Shown here one piece after another: positions 29,185-38,674 of a DNA stretch of 60,163 nucleotides. The notes beneath the pieces are model-generated. The model saw nothing but the letters and a program-made list of their open reading frames with translations. It made no database searches and had not been told where the DNA came from. The DNA comes from Bacteroidota bacterium. Its GTDB lineage: Bacteria; Bacteroidota; Bacteroidia; AKYH767-A; OLB10. Location: the NCBI GenBank assembly GCA_024638565.1, contig JAHEKC010000002.1, positions 1-60,163 of the forward strand. The letters are read 5' to 3'. The translations under genes and the position numbers were made by a program. Position 1 is the first letter of the stretch. Every line of letters begins with the position of its first letter.

Positions 29185-30243
29185 TCAGTGCTGGATGAAG
29201 AGCCGTTCGGAATGAGCGTCGGAACGGCTTCGGACGGTCAGCATGTAAAGGCCTTTCTTAATGCGGATGTCGCGCCGCTCCATGACCAGGTCCTCGGAAT
29301 CGCTTTCCGGGTAGAATAACTCCTGGTGAACGATCTTTCCGAAGATATCCCGGAGTTCGACAGCCACCTCTTCATTCCGGCAATTGTTAACCAGGATATG
29401 AAACTTGTCGCCGGGAACCGGGTTCGGGTAGACCGAAATCAACGACCTGGTTTTAGCCCGCAGGGTGATGGTCCTGCCCATGTACTTGAAGTCTCCGTTA
29501 AAGTCCGTTTGCTTCAGGCGGTAATACGCCAGCTGGCCGTCATCGAGATCCTCGTGCCAGGAATAATAGGATGCGGTGGTGGTGGTACCCTTCCCCTTTA
29601 TGCGGGCAACCGGCACATAATTCCAGCCATCGTCCGAGCGCTCAACGGTGAAATAATCGTTATTTACCTCGGCCCGCGTTACCCATTCAAGCACTGCTGT
29701 ATTGTTTTTCATGCGGCCTTTGAATAACTCGAGTTCGACGGGCAGCGGAGCGGCCGGGAATGATACCGAAATACCCTCTTGCATGATTCGCCATTTTTCC
29801 GACGATTGGTTGTTGATGGCAATGACCTCCACTGTGGAGTTGGAGGCGGCAGGGACCATGATCTCGAAACTGGCCGTAAACACACTGGAAACCGTATCCC
29901 CCACAACCGTTAACATGGTCTGAAGGGTGCCCTCGTTGTACGCCCTGATGATCAGCGTATCGTCATTATCCAGGTTCCCGGTGGGATTCACGGATACGCT
30001 GATTACGGCGCGCTTGTCAGGCTCCGCAGGCGATCCGCCTGAATTGATATTGGGGCTGTCATAGGTACAGACCCTGTTCTGTATGCTCCACTTATTACCT
30101 GTCGTCGATCCGCAGGAAATGGTATAAGTAGATGGGTCCGTCCAGTTTACCACGTAGCCCTGGCCCAGCATGTCAGGGCTGACCAGGCATACGAGCAGTC
30201 CGCTTAACAGGACCTTGACCGATTTAGACAAAATTGAATTCAT
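29185..30243 (-). CDS. Secreted protein with T9SS type A sorting domain
   Basis: Signal peptide; LPVELELFKGRMKNNTAVLEWVTRAEVNNDYFTVERSDDG...; C-terminal SVYPNPVPGDKFHILVNN...IKKGLYMLTVRSRSDAHSERLFIQH. Confidence 0.85.
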   Translation of the reverse strand: MNSILSKSVKVLLSGLLVCLVSPDMLGQGYVVNWTDPSTYTISCGSTTGNKWSIQNRVCTYDSPNINSGGSPAEPDKRAVISVSVNPTGNLDNDDTLIIRAYNEGTLQTMLTVVGDTVSSVFTASFEIMVPAASNSTVEVIAINNQSSEKWRIMQEGISVSFPAAPLPVELELFKGRMKNNTAVLEWVTRAEVNNDYFTVERSDDGWNYVPVARIKGKGTTTTASYYSWHEDLDDGQLAYYRLKQTDFNGDFKYMGRTITLRAKTRSLISVYPNPVPGDKFHILVNNCRNEEVAVELRDIFGKIVHQELFYPESDSEDLVMERRDIRIKKGLYMLTVRSRSDAHSERLFIQH

Positions 30244-30531
30244 AGCGTGGAATAGGAAGCAATCTCAATGCCAATCATGCCTGTAAGGTGCTTTCGCCCT
30301 TTGCAAAAAATGTAAGGTATGCTTGTAGTTCCCGGCATATTCAGGCTTGTGGATGCCCCTAACATGCTCTTTGACAGCAAAACCGCCACAAATTTGGGCT
30401 GCAAGGGAATGCCGCAATATGATCAACAAACAGGCGGTGGCAGGCCGGCCCCTAACATGAATGCGCGGCATCCTGCATCACCGGGGGTGCAGTTTGAAGA
30501 ATAAACTACCTGTTTCGGAAGATTGTCCTTG

Positions 30532-31302
30532 CTACCGGCTCGTAAGGTCCGGACCCTCTTCTGCGGCTGAACCGGCAGGAGGTTCAATGATAACCAGCAA
30601 GGTCTTATGTACCTTATGGTTGAAAAATGCAGACACGACATATGGGCCCGGCTTCAGCTTGCGTACATCCTGCATGATGAATGCCATTTCACCCTTGTGT
30701 TTCTTCAGGATGCCGTTGGCAATGATCTGTTTCTCGCGGTTTACCGCATCCACAATGATCTCATCCGCCTCCAGCTTCTTTCCGTCAATATAAACAGCTC
30801 CTGGCATATCCCTGAATGGCGAAATCCTGAACTCGCGGGCGTCTTCGGAAAGCTGAAGGGCCACAATGTTTCCCACCACGGCCGATTGCAGATCCTGGCC
30901 TACCAGCCTGAGCCGGTAGTAAACGATGGTGGAGTAATAATCCTTGTCAGTGAACGACCTTGTATCCAGGGTTGATGCAGTACCCTCAGCCGCCACCAGC
31001 CCGACCGTTTCGAACTGTTTGCCATTCCATGACCGCTCGATGGCAAAATAATTATAGGAAGTCCCCGGGGCAACGGTCCAGTACAACCTGATTTTTTCTC
31101 CTGTAAAGTGCGCTTTGAAGGCGAGGACGGGATCCTGGGCCTTCACACCGGACAGGCCGAGCAGCAGGCAGGCGGTCAGGCCTGCTGCCAACCTGATAAC
31201 GGATTCCTTGATTCTGATGCCCCGGGCGGAAAAAATTTTCACCAGTTGAGGGCTTAACACCGGCGTTCCCTGGGTGCCGGTACCGGGTTTGCTGGTCTTC
31301 AT
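30532..31302 (-). CDS. Secreted T9SS-cargo-like protein with the same WT..N.F.IERS module, divergent C-terminus
   Basis: IRLYWTVAPGTSYNYFAIERSWNGKQFETVGLVAAEGTA...VYYRLRLVGQDLQSAVVGNIVAL; lacks a canonical YPNP motif. Confidence 0.6.
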   Translation of the reverse strand: MKTSKPGTGTQGTPVLSPQLVKIFSARGIRIKESVIRLAAGLTACLLLGLSGVKAQDPVLAFKAHFTGEKIRLYWTVAPGTSYNYFAIERSWNGKQFETVGLVAAEGTASTLDTRSFTDKDYYSTIVYYRLRLVGQDLQSAVVGNIVALQLSEDAREFRISPFRDMPGAVYIDGKKLEADEIIVDAVNREKQIIANGILKKHKGEMAFIMQDVRKLKPGPYVVSAFFNHKVHKTLLVIIEPPAGSAAEEGPDLTSR

Positions 31303-31394
31303 GGCATATGGTCTTAAACAGTTGTATACCTACTGTAAATCAAAAGGTTTCAAGTTCCGGAGCCGCTTGAGCCGCAATTTCTATTTTTGCAGGC

Positions 31395-32312
31395 ATGCTG
31401 ACCCTTACACCTGAATCCTTCAAGGAGTACGAACTCATTGATTGTGGGGACTTTGAGAAGCTCGAGCGGTTTGGCAACTATGTGACCATCCGGCCTGAGC
31501 CACAAGCGGTATGGAACAAGAAGCTGTCCGAGAAGGAATGGGAAAAGCAGGCCCATGTCAGGTATATCCCCAAGTCGGCTTCTTCCGGTATCTGGCGTAA
31601 GATCAGGCGAATGCCTGACAAATGGACGGTCAAATACAAATTACCCGAACACAACGGCATCCCTGGCGAGGAGATTGCCTTCAGGCTCAACCTGGGCACC
31701 AGCAAGCAAGTGGGACTATTCCCGGAGCAGGCTGTGAACTGGGATTTTATTTACCGGACCATCCATGACTTCCATGACATGCATGCCCGCAAACCCGGGC
31801 GCAAGACCATGGGCGACATCCGGATCCTGAACCTCTTTGCCTATACGGGGGTGGCTTCTCTTGCCGCCAGGGTTACCGGTGCGGATGTCACGCACCTCGA
31901 TTCCATCAAGCAGGTGATCACCTGGGCCAGGGAAAACATGCAGCTTTCAGGGCTTAAAGACATCCGCTGGGTGATCGAGGATGCCATGACATTTGTAAAG
32001 CGGGAAATCAAGCGGGGTAAAAGGTATCATGGCATTATCCTGGACCCTCCGGCCTACGGGCACGGACCCAAGGGAGAAAGCTGGAAGCTTGAAAACCAGA
32101 TCAACGAGATGATCCGCATGGTACTCCGCCTTTGCGAAGACGAATATTTCCTGATCCTGAATTCCTACTCGCAGGGCTTTTCTGCCTTTATGGTTGACAA
32201 CGTCTTTAAATGCCACACCGACGACAAGGTCGAGATCGGGGAACTGTTCCTTAGGAGCAAGGCAGGACAAAGTCTCCCCGCCGGCGTTTTCGGGCGCATC
32301 CTCAAGGCTTGA
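31395..32312 (+). CDS. Class I SAM-dependent (RlmI-like) rRNA methyltransferase
   Basis: ILNLFAYTGVASLAARVTGADVTHLDSIKQVITWARENMQLSGL...; LDPPAYGHGPKGESWKL. Confidence 0.87.
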   Translation: MLTLTPESFKEYELIDCGDFEKLERFGNYVTIRPEPQAVWNKKLSEKEWEKQAHVRYIPKSASSGIWRKIRRMPDKWTVKYKLPEHNGIPGEEIAFRLNLGTSKQVGLFPEQAVNWDFIYRTIHDFHDMHARKPGRKTMGDIRILNLFAYTGVASLAARVTGADVTHLDSIKQVITWARENMQLSGLKDIRWVIEDAMTFVKREIKRGKRYHGIILDPPAYGHGPKGESWKLENQINEMIRMVLRLCEDEYFLILNSYSQGFSAFMVDNVFKCHTDDKVEIGELFLRSKAGQSLPAGVFGRILKA

Positions 32313-32387
32313 TTTCAACGCCCCGGTTGCGTAATATTCACCCTTTTATGCCGTTTTAGGTACTGGGGTTCTTCTTATATTAGGGAA

Positions 32388-35300
32388 ATGTCATCGGAGT
32401 ACGATCTGCTAATCGGCAAGCTGGACGCTTTTATCCGCAAGTATTATAAAAACCAGCTGATACGCGGCGCTATATACAGCTTCACGGCCGCGCTCGCATT
32501 TTACCTCGTGGTTACCACCCTGGAGTACTTCGGTCACTTCAACACGGTAACCCGTACGGTGTTATTCTATACATACCTCGCCGCAAACGGGTATATCATC
32601 GGAAAGCTTATCGTCATACCGGCATTGAGGCTGTACCGGCTCGGCCACATTATTTCACATGAAGAGGCTGCGGCGATTATCGGCCGTCATTTCCCGAATG
32701 TAAGTGACAAGCTTTTAAATACGCTTCAGCTGAATGCCCTGCGCGACCAAACACGCGGCAGCGCGCTTCTGGAGGCTGGCATCAGCCAGAAGGTAAAGGA
32801 GCTCAGGCCTGTACCCTTCACCGCTGCCATAGATCTTGGCAGGAATGTACGGTACCTGCGATTCGCACTTGTACCGGCACTCGTTTTCGGCGTGCTGTTG
32901 CTGGCCGCGCCCAGCCTGCTGCGTGACGGCACCAACAGGATACTGAAGCACACCGTCTTTTTCGAGAAACCCGCTCCCTTTGCTTTCACCATCCTGAATG
33001 AAAGCCTGGAGACCGTCCAGCAGGAAGACTACACGCTTGAAGTAAAGGTGGAAGGGCGGCAGATTCCTGAGCAGGTATACGTGGAAGCTGGCGACAACCA
33101 GTTTAAGCTCGACAAGGAAAACAACGTCCTGTTCAGCCACCGGTTCAAAGGACCGGACCGTGACATTACCTTCCAGCTGAAAGCCGGGGGTTACACATCG
33201 CGACCTTATGTGCTGAAGGTGCTGCCTAACCCAATTGTGCTGAATTTTTCAGCCTCGCTTGACTACCCTGCATATACCGGGAAAAGGGACGAGGCGCTGA
33301 ACAACACCGGCGACCTGGTCATTCCGGCAGGCACGAAGGTACACTGGGTGTTCGAGACCCGAAACGCCGAAGCGCTGCTCATGCGCTTTAATGATACGAC
33401 TGCTTTTGTCACACGCTCAGGAAACGACGCTTTCAATCACAGCAGGCGATTCCTCAGGAGCAATGCCTACTCGGTCGTTACATCCAATGAAATGCTTACC
33501 GGCAGGGACAGCATGGCATACCACATTCGCGTGGTTCCTGACCTGCATCCGCAGATCAGGGTCGAGCAGCAGGCGGATTCCATGTCGCACCGCCGCATGT
33601 ATTTCCAGGGCATCGTGAAGGATGACTACGGATTCTCCAGGCTGAATTTCTGTTACCGTTTTCTCAAGTCACGCGACTCCCTGCGCAGCATGCTTGCCCA
33701 CTGCAAACGTCTCAGCGTAAACCGCGAGGCCAGGCAGGAGCAGTTTTTTCATTTCTGGGACCTGGCGGAAATGGAAATCCGGCCCGGGGAGGAACTGGAG
33801 TATTACTTTGAAATATGGGATAACGACGGTGTGGCCGGCCCCAAGTCGGCCAGGTCGCATATTGAAGTATACAAGGCGCCCACGCTGGATGAACTGAACG
33901 AGGAAAAGGAGCGCAACGATACCCGGCTGAAAGGCGACCTTAAGGAAAGCATCGAGGAAGCCCGGCGCATGCAGGAGGAAATCGAAAAGGCCTCGCGCAA
34001 GCTGCTGGAGAAAAAAGAACTCGATTACGACGACAAGAAGAAAATCGAAGACCTGTTGCAGCGTCAGCGGGAGCTGGAGGAGAAGGTAAAGAACATCCGG
34101 AAGCAAAATGAACAGAACACGTCGAAGGAACGTGAGTTCCGTACACCCATGGAGCAGATTGCAGAAAAGCAACAACAGCTCCAGGAGTTGTTCGACCAGG
34201 TCATGGACGAGGAAATGCGCAAAATGATGGAGGAGTTGCAGCGGCTGCTTTCTGAACTGGACAAGGACAAGGTCCAGGATATGCTTGATGACATGAAGCT
34301 GGACATGCGTGACATGGAAAAGCGGCTGGACCGTACGCTTGAACTGTTCAAGCAGCTGGAAGTAGAGCAGAAGTTTCGGGAGTCCATCGAACGCCTCGAG
34401 GAGCTTGCCCGGGAGCAGCGGGACCTGGCAGAAGATTCCGAACAAAAAGACGCGGATAGCGAAGACCTCCAGGAGAAACAACAGGAGTTAAACGAGAAGT
34501 TCGACGAATGGAATAAAGACCTGGAAGACGTAGAAAAGAAAAACAGTGAGCTGGAGTTTCCGCAGGACCTTGGCGAAACGGAAGAGGAGCGGCAGGACAT
34601 AAGCGAGGACATGGAGAAAAGCGAACAGGAACTGGGGAACGAGGATAAGAAGGGCGCTTCCGGAAACCAGAAAAAAGCGGCCGGCAAAATGGATCAGCTG
34701 GCCATGAAAATGCAGCAAATGCAACAGATGCAGCAGATGCAGCAGGCCCAGGAAGACCTGGACGCGCTGCGGGCGCTGCTTGAAAACCTGATTCGCTTTT
34801 CTTTTGACCAGGAAGCCCTCATGGAAGACCTGAAACAGGCCAACGTCAACGACCCTAAGTATATTAAGCAAACGCAGGAACAACGCAAACTCAAAGACGA
34901 TGCCCGCATCCTTGAAGACTCCCTGCTGGCGCTGAGCAAACGTGTGATCCAGATCCAGTCAGCGGTGAATGAGCAGATGACGGCCATCAACGACAACCTG
35001 AACCGGTCCATCGTCCATCTGCAGGACCGCATGGTGCCCCAGGCCCGGTCAGACCAGCAATATGTTATGACAGCCGTCAACAACCTCGCCCTGATGCTCA
35101 GTGAGTCCATGCAGCAAATGCAGCAGCAGATGAATCAAATGAGCAAAAGCAATTGCGCCAAGCCGGGGCAGGGCATGCCCAAATCGGCATCAGAGCTGCG
35201 GAAGATGCAGCAGAAGCTCAATGAAAGGATGGAAAAGCTCAAGGGGCAGATGGACGGACAGAATAAACCCGGCAAACGGCCCGGCGGAAAGATGAGCGAG

Positions 35301-35726
35301 GAGCTGGCACGCATGGCGGCGGAGCAGGAAGCCATCAGGAGCGAGCTTCAGAAGCTCAACCAAACGGAAAACAAGGACGGCCAGGGTTCCCTGGGTAACC
35401 TGGATAAGATGGCGCGTGAAATGGAGGAAACCGAAAAAGACCTGGTCAACAAGCGGCTTTCAGAAGAGACCCTGCAACGCCAGCAGGACATCCTCACGCG
35501 GCTGCTCGAAAGCGAGAAGGCGGAACGCCAGCGGGAGTTCGACGACCGGCGGGAGTCCAATGAGGGCAGGGATCAGCCCGGACGGAATGATGCCCGGTTC
35601 GAAGAATACAAAAAACTTAAGATGCGGGAAATGGAGTTATTGAAAACTATCCCGCCGTCATTCAACAACTTTTACAAAAACTTGGTAAATTCGTACTTTC
35701 AAAGCCTCGAATCAAACCGCCCATGA
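32388..35726 (+). CDS. DUF4175-like large membrane/coiled-coil protein
   Basis: Two N-terminal TM segments, beta-rich middle, then a very long charged/Gln-rich coiled coil (KMQQMQQMQQMQQAQEDLDALRALLENLIRFSFDQEALM). Confidence 0.8.
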   Translation: MSSEYDLLIGKLDAFIRKYYKNQLIRGAIYSFTAALAFYLVVTTLEYFGHFNTVTRTVLFYTYLAANGYIIGKLIVIPALRLYRLGHIISHEEAAAIIGRHFPNVSDKLLNTLQLNALRDQTRGSALLEAGISQKVKELRPVPFTAAIDLGRNVRYLRFALVPALVFGVLLLAAPSLLRDGTNRILKHTVFFEKPAPFAFTILNESLETVQQEDYTLEVKVEGRQIPEQVYVEAGDNQFKLDKENNVLFSHRFKGPDRDITFQLKAGGYTSRPYVLKVLPNPIVLNFSASLDYPAYTGKRDEALNNTGDLVIPAGTKVHWVFETRNAEALLMRFNDTTAFVTRSGNDAFNHSRRFLRSNAYSVVTSNEMLTGRDSMAYHIRVVPDLHPQIRVEQQADSMSHRRMYFQGIVKDDYGFSRLNFCYRFLKSRDSLRSMLAHCKRLSVNREARQEQFFHFWDLAEMEIRPGEELEYYFEIWDNDGVAGPKSARSHIEVYKAPTLDELNEEKERNDTRLKGDLKESIEEARRMQEEIEKASRKLLEKKELDYDDKKKIEDLLQRQRELEEKVKNIRKQNEQNTSKEREFRTPMEQIAEKQQQLQELFDQVMDEEMRKMMEELQRLLSELDKDKVQDMLDDMKLDMRDMEKRLDRTLELFKQLEVEQKFRESIERLEELAREQRDLAEDSEQKDADSEDLQEKQQELNEKFDEWNKDLEDVEKKNSELEFPQDLGETEEERQDISEDMEKSEQELGNEDKKGASGNQKKAAGKMDQLAMKMQQMQQMQQMQQAQEDLDALRALLENLIRFSFDQEALMEDLKQANVNDPKYIKQTQEQRKLKDDARILEDSLLALSKRVIQIQSAVNEQMTAINDNLNRSIVHLQDRMVPQARSDQQYVMTAVNNLALMLSESMQQMQQQMNQMSKSNCAKPGQGMPKSASELRKMQQKLNERMEKLKGQMDGQNKPGKRPGGKMSEELARMAAEQEAIRSELQKLNQTENKDGQGSLGNLDKMAREMEETEKDLVNKRLSEETLQRQQDILTRLLESEKAERQREFDDRRESNEGRDQPGRNDARFEEYKKLKMREMELLKTIPPSFNNFYKNLVNSYFQSLESNRP
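34710..34748 (+). repeat. 9-bp ATGCARCAR tandem repeat encoding (MQQ)n inside the DUF4175-like gene
   Basis: atgcagcaaatgcaacagatgcagcagatgcagcag, four units in frame. Confidence 0.8.
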
Positions 35727-36142
35727 ACACCGAAAAGTTCGCCAGCACCCTGAAACTTGCCTCCAGGCCCCAGAGCATTAATACCGTCGAGAAACTGATC
35801 GAGGACCTGCGTGAAGAACTGCAGATCCATGAAGATTGTTTTGGCAATATCCTGGTAGCCGTAACGGAAGCCGTTAACAATGCCATCCAGCACGGGAACA
35901 AGGAAGCTGGTGACAAGAATGTGGAGCTGAGTTACGAGGTGGACGGCGACAGCCTGATGTTTACCGTCCGGGACGAAGGATCCGGATTCGACTACTACAA
36001 CCTGCCCGACCCCACGGCCCCCGAGAATCTCGAAAAACCCACCGGCCGCGGCATCTTCCTGATGAAGCACCTTGCAGACCAGGTGATCTTTTCCGAAGAC
36101 GGCAAGGTGGTTGAAATGTACTTCAAGACCAGCGTACACTAG
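35723..36142 (+). CDS. RsbW/anti-sigma-type HATPase_c serine-kinase-like protein
   Basis: NILVAVTEAVNNAIQHGN (N box), FTVRDEGSGFD (G1), GRGIFLMKHLADQV (G2); ATGA overlap with the preceding CDS. Confidence 0.85.
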   Translation: MNTEKFASTLKLASRPQSINTVEKLIEDLREELQIHEDCFGNILVAVTEAVNNAIQHGNKEAGDKNVELSYEVDGDSLMFTVRDEGSGFDYYNLPDPTAPENLEKPTGRGIFLMKHLADQVIFSEDGKVVEMYFKTSVH

Positions 36143-36202
36143 GTTCAGCCTTCCCGGGCAGAATGACCTGGCATGGCGGGGAAAAACCGCGAACCGCAAA
36201 CA

Positions 36203-36952
36203 TTAAACTTTCTTCAACCCCTGCATCACGCGGCTGGCGAACACGAAATCGTTCAGCTCCTTGTTGTCGCTTCGCATGAGCTCGTCCACGGAACCTTCCC
36301 AGCTCTTGCGGCCCTGGTGAATGAACATGATCCTGTTACCCTGCCCCATGACCGTATTCATGTCATGGGTATTCACGATGGTCGTCATCCTGAACTCCTC
36401 CGTAATTTCTTCGATCAACTCGTCGATCACCAGCGCGGTGCGCGGGTCCAGTCCGCTGTTGGGCTCGTCGCAGAAAAGGTACTTCGGGTTGTTGGCAATG
36501 GCCCGTGCAATGGCCACACGCTTTTTCATGCCGCCGCTGATCTCTGAAGGATACAGGTGGCCTGCATTCTCGAGGTGAACCCGTTCCAGGCAGAACGAAA
36601 CGCGATCAGCACGCTCCGCCGGCGTCATGTCAGAAAACATGACCAGGGGAAACATGACGTTTTTCTCCACATTCATGGAATCGAACAATGCACCGCCCTG
36701 GAACAGCATGCCAATTTGCTGCTGGATGGGTTTGCGTTGCCGGTGGTTCATGGCAGAAAAATCCTGTTCGTCATAGATCACCGCCCCGCTGTCTGCCTCC
36801 ATCAAACCCACCAGGCACTTCATGAAAACGGTCTTCCCGGACCCGCTCGCGCCGATAACCAGGTTCACCCTTCCGGGTGAAAAGGCGCCGGACACCCCGT
36901 CCAGAATCACCTTGTCGCCGAACTTTTTGAATACGTTTCTCGCCTCTATCAT
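36203..36952 (-). CDS. mlaF: ABC transporter ATP-binding protein (MlaF-like)
   Basis: Walker A GASGSGKT; ISGGMKKRVAIARAIANNPKYLFCDEPNSGLDP (MlaF/Ttg2A-type signature). Confidence 0.88.
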   Translation of the reverse strand: MIEARNVFKKFGDKVILDGVSGAFSPGRVNLVIGASGSGKTVFMKCLVGLMEADSGAVIYDEQDFSAMNHRQRKPIQQQIGMLFQGGALFDSMNVEKNVMFPLVMFSDMTPAERADRVSFCLERVHLENAGHLYPSEISGGMKKRVAIARAIANNPKYLFCDEPNSGLDPRTALVIDELIEEITEEFRMTTIVNTHDMNTVMGQGNRIMFIHQGRKSWEGSVDELMRSDNKELNDFVFASRVMQGLKKV

Positions 36953-36953
36953 T

Positions 36954-37694
36954 TCAGGCCAGGAATATCTGCGTACATATATAGTCGAACAGGAGGATGA
37001 GGATGTTGCTGAATACGACAGCACGTGTACTGGACTGCCCCACTTCAAGCGCACCACCTTTGGTGAAATAGCCCTGGTACGATGAAATACTCGTGATGAG
37101 AAATGCGAAGATCACGGTTTTGATGAGTGCGAAGGTGATGTTAAAAGGCAGAAATGAATCCTGGAGGCCTTTCAGGTAGTCAGCCGACGGGCAGGCGCCG
37201 GTAAGGTCCCCGGCGATCCAGCCACCGAAAATCCCGACGAACATACTGATGGTAACCACGAACGGCAGTATAAATACAGCGGCAACGATCTTGGGTAGCA
37301 CCAGGAAGCTGGCAGAATTAATGCCCATGATCTCCAGGGCATCAATCTGCTCTGTAACACGCATGGTGCCGATTTCGGAGGCGATGCTGGAACCGATCTT
37401 GCCGGCCAGCACCATCATAATAACCGTGGGGGAGAACTCGATGATGATGGAATCACGCGTCACGATACCGATGGCCGACAACGGAACCATGGGATTCACA
37501 ATGTTATAAGCGCTCTGGATCGTGATCACCGCGCCCATGAAAACGGAGTTGATGGCCACAATGCCAAGTGATCCGTATCCCATCGCCTCCATCTCCACGA
37601 AGATCTGGCGGATGTAAACGCGAAACTTCTCCGGCTTGGCGAAAAGCCCCCGCATGAAAATCCAGTACCGGCCGATATCGAAAAGGTAGTTCAT
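36954..37694 (-). CDS. mlaE: ABC transporter permease (MlaE-like)
   Basis: SIASEIGTMRVTEQIDALEIMGINSASFLVLPKIVAAVFILPFVV (MlaE family EQIDALxxMG motif). Confidence 0.92.
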   Translation of the reverse strand: MNYLFDIGRYWIFMRGLFAKPEKFRVYIRQIFVEMEAMGYGSLGIVAINSVFMGAVITIQSAYNIVNPMVPLSAIGIVTRDSIIIEFSPTVIMMVLAGKIGSSIASEIGTMRVTEQIDALEIMGINSASFLVLPKIVAAVFILPFVVTISMFVGIFGGWIAGDLTGACPSADYLKGLQDSFLPFNITFALIKTVIFAFLITSISSYQGYFTKGGALEVGQSSTRAVVFSNILILLFDYICTQIFLA

Positions 37695-37924
37695 AAAATT
37701 AACGGGGGGCGGAATACGGCGCCGCGCTGCGGGCATAAAAGTAAAAAATCAATGTCATGCCTGAATAATCTGTCGATCGGCTGTGAACGGTACCGGGGCA
37801 GGAACCGGCTCAAGGAACTGGTGACAAAGGCCATGAAGCAGCAAAGCGGCATGTAAACGACCGGGACCCGGCATATGCTTCCCGCCACGGCAGGCAGGCA
37901 AGCAGGCGAGATTCCAAATGCTGT

Positions 37925-38674
37925 TTATTCAAACCAGCGAAAAAGGTCTTCGCTTTCCAGGCCCCTGCGTGCTTCACCGCTTACATCCCTTTTTATCCTG
38001 CCTTCATGCATCATCAGGACCCGGTCGCCATACCGTGCCGCCTCCTTCATGCTGTGCGTCACAAGCAGCGCCGTAACGCCCGCCTGCCTGATCATTTCAA
38101 CGGCGGAGGTCATCAACGCCCCGGACGTCTTCGGGTCCAGCGCGGCAGCCGGCTCGTCAAGCAGCAATACCTTTGGCCGGTCCATGAAAGACATGGCCAG
38201 TGTAAGCGCCTGTCGCTGCCCCCCTGAAAGCGTGCCTGCATCACGGTCCAATGCTTCTTCCAGCCGCAATCCCATTGAAGCCAGGCTTGCGACCGCCCGG
38301 TCCCGGAATGCCCTGCCGGTACCTATCTTCAGGCCCTTTGATCCGGACCGGAGCGCTGCCAAACGCATATTGTCCACCACCGAAAGGCCTGGGGCCGTGC
38401 CACGCAGCGGGTCCTGGAAAATACGGGCCACGCTGCCGCTCCGCATATAATCGTGAAGAGGCGTAACGTCGTGCCCGTCAATCAACACCTGTCCTGTACG
38501 CGGCTTTACGCTTCCGGCCACAAGGTTCAGCAATGTGGATTTCCCTGACCCGTTGCTTCCCACGATCACTGCGAACTCACCAGCCGGGACGGCAAGGCTG
38601 ACATCCCTGAGGGCCCGTACCTCGCGCGGTGTTCCCTCGTTAAAGGTCACACTGACATCCTTCAATTCAATCAT
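37925..38674 (-). CDS. ABC transporter ATP-binding protein (ABC_sub_bind-type system)
   Basis: VGSNGSGKSTLLN; LSGGQRQALTLAMSFMDRPKVLLLDEPAAALDPKTS. Confidence 0.9.
   Translation of the reverse strand: MIELKDVSVTFNEGTPREVRALRDVSLAVPAGEFAVIVGSNGSGKSTLLNLVAGSVKPRTGQVLIDGHDVTPLHDYMRSGSVARIFQDPLRGTAPGLSVVDNMRLAALRSGSKGLKIGTGRAFRDRAVASLASMGLRLEEALDRDAGTLSGGQRQALTLAMSFMDRPKVLLLDEPAAALDPKTSGALMTSAVEMIRQAGVTALLVTHSMKEAARYGDRVLMMHEGRIKRDVSGEARRGLESEDLFRWFE

Noticed and set aside
30350-30465. Repeated CCCCTAACATG string (two copies ~95 bp apart)
   Set aside because: An 11-bp match with no further similarity; likely chance.
33669-34481. 270-aa minus-strand ORF
   Set aside because: Antisense shadow of the DUF4175-like coiled-coil gene; Leu/Phe-rich composition is the reverse complement of Gln/Glu/Lys-rich coding.
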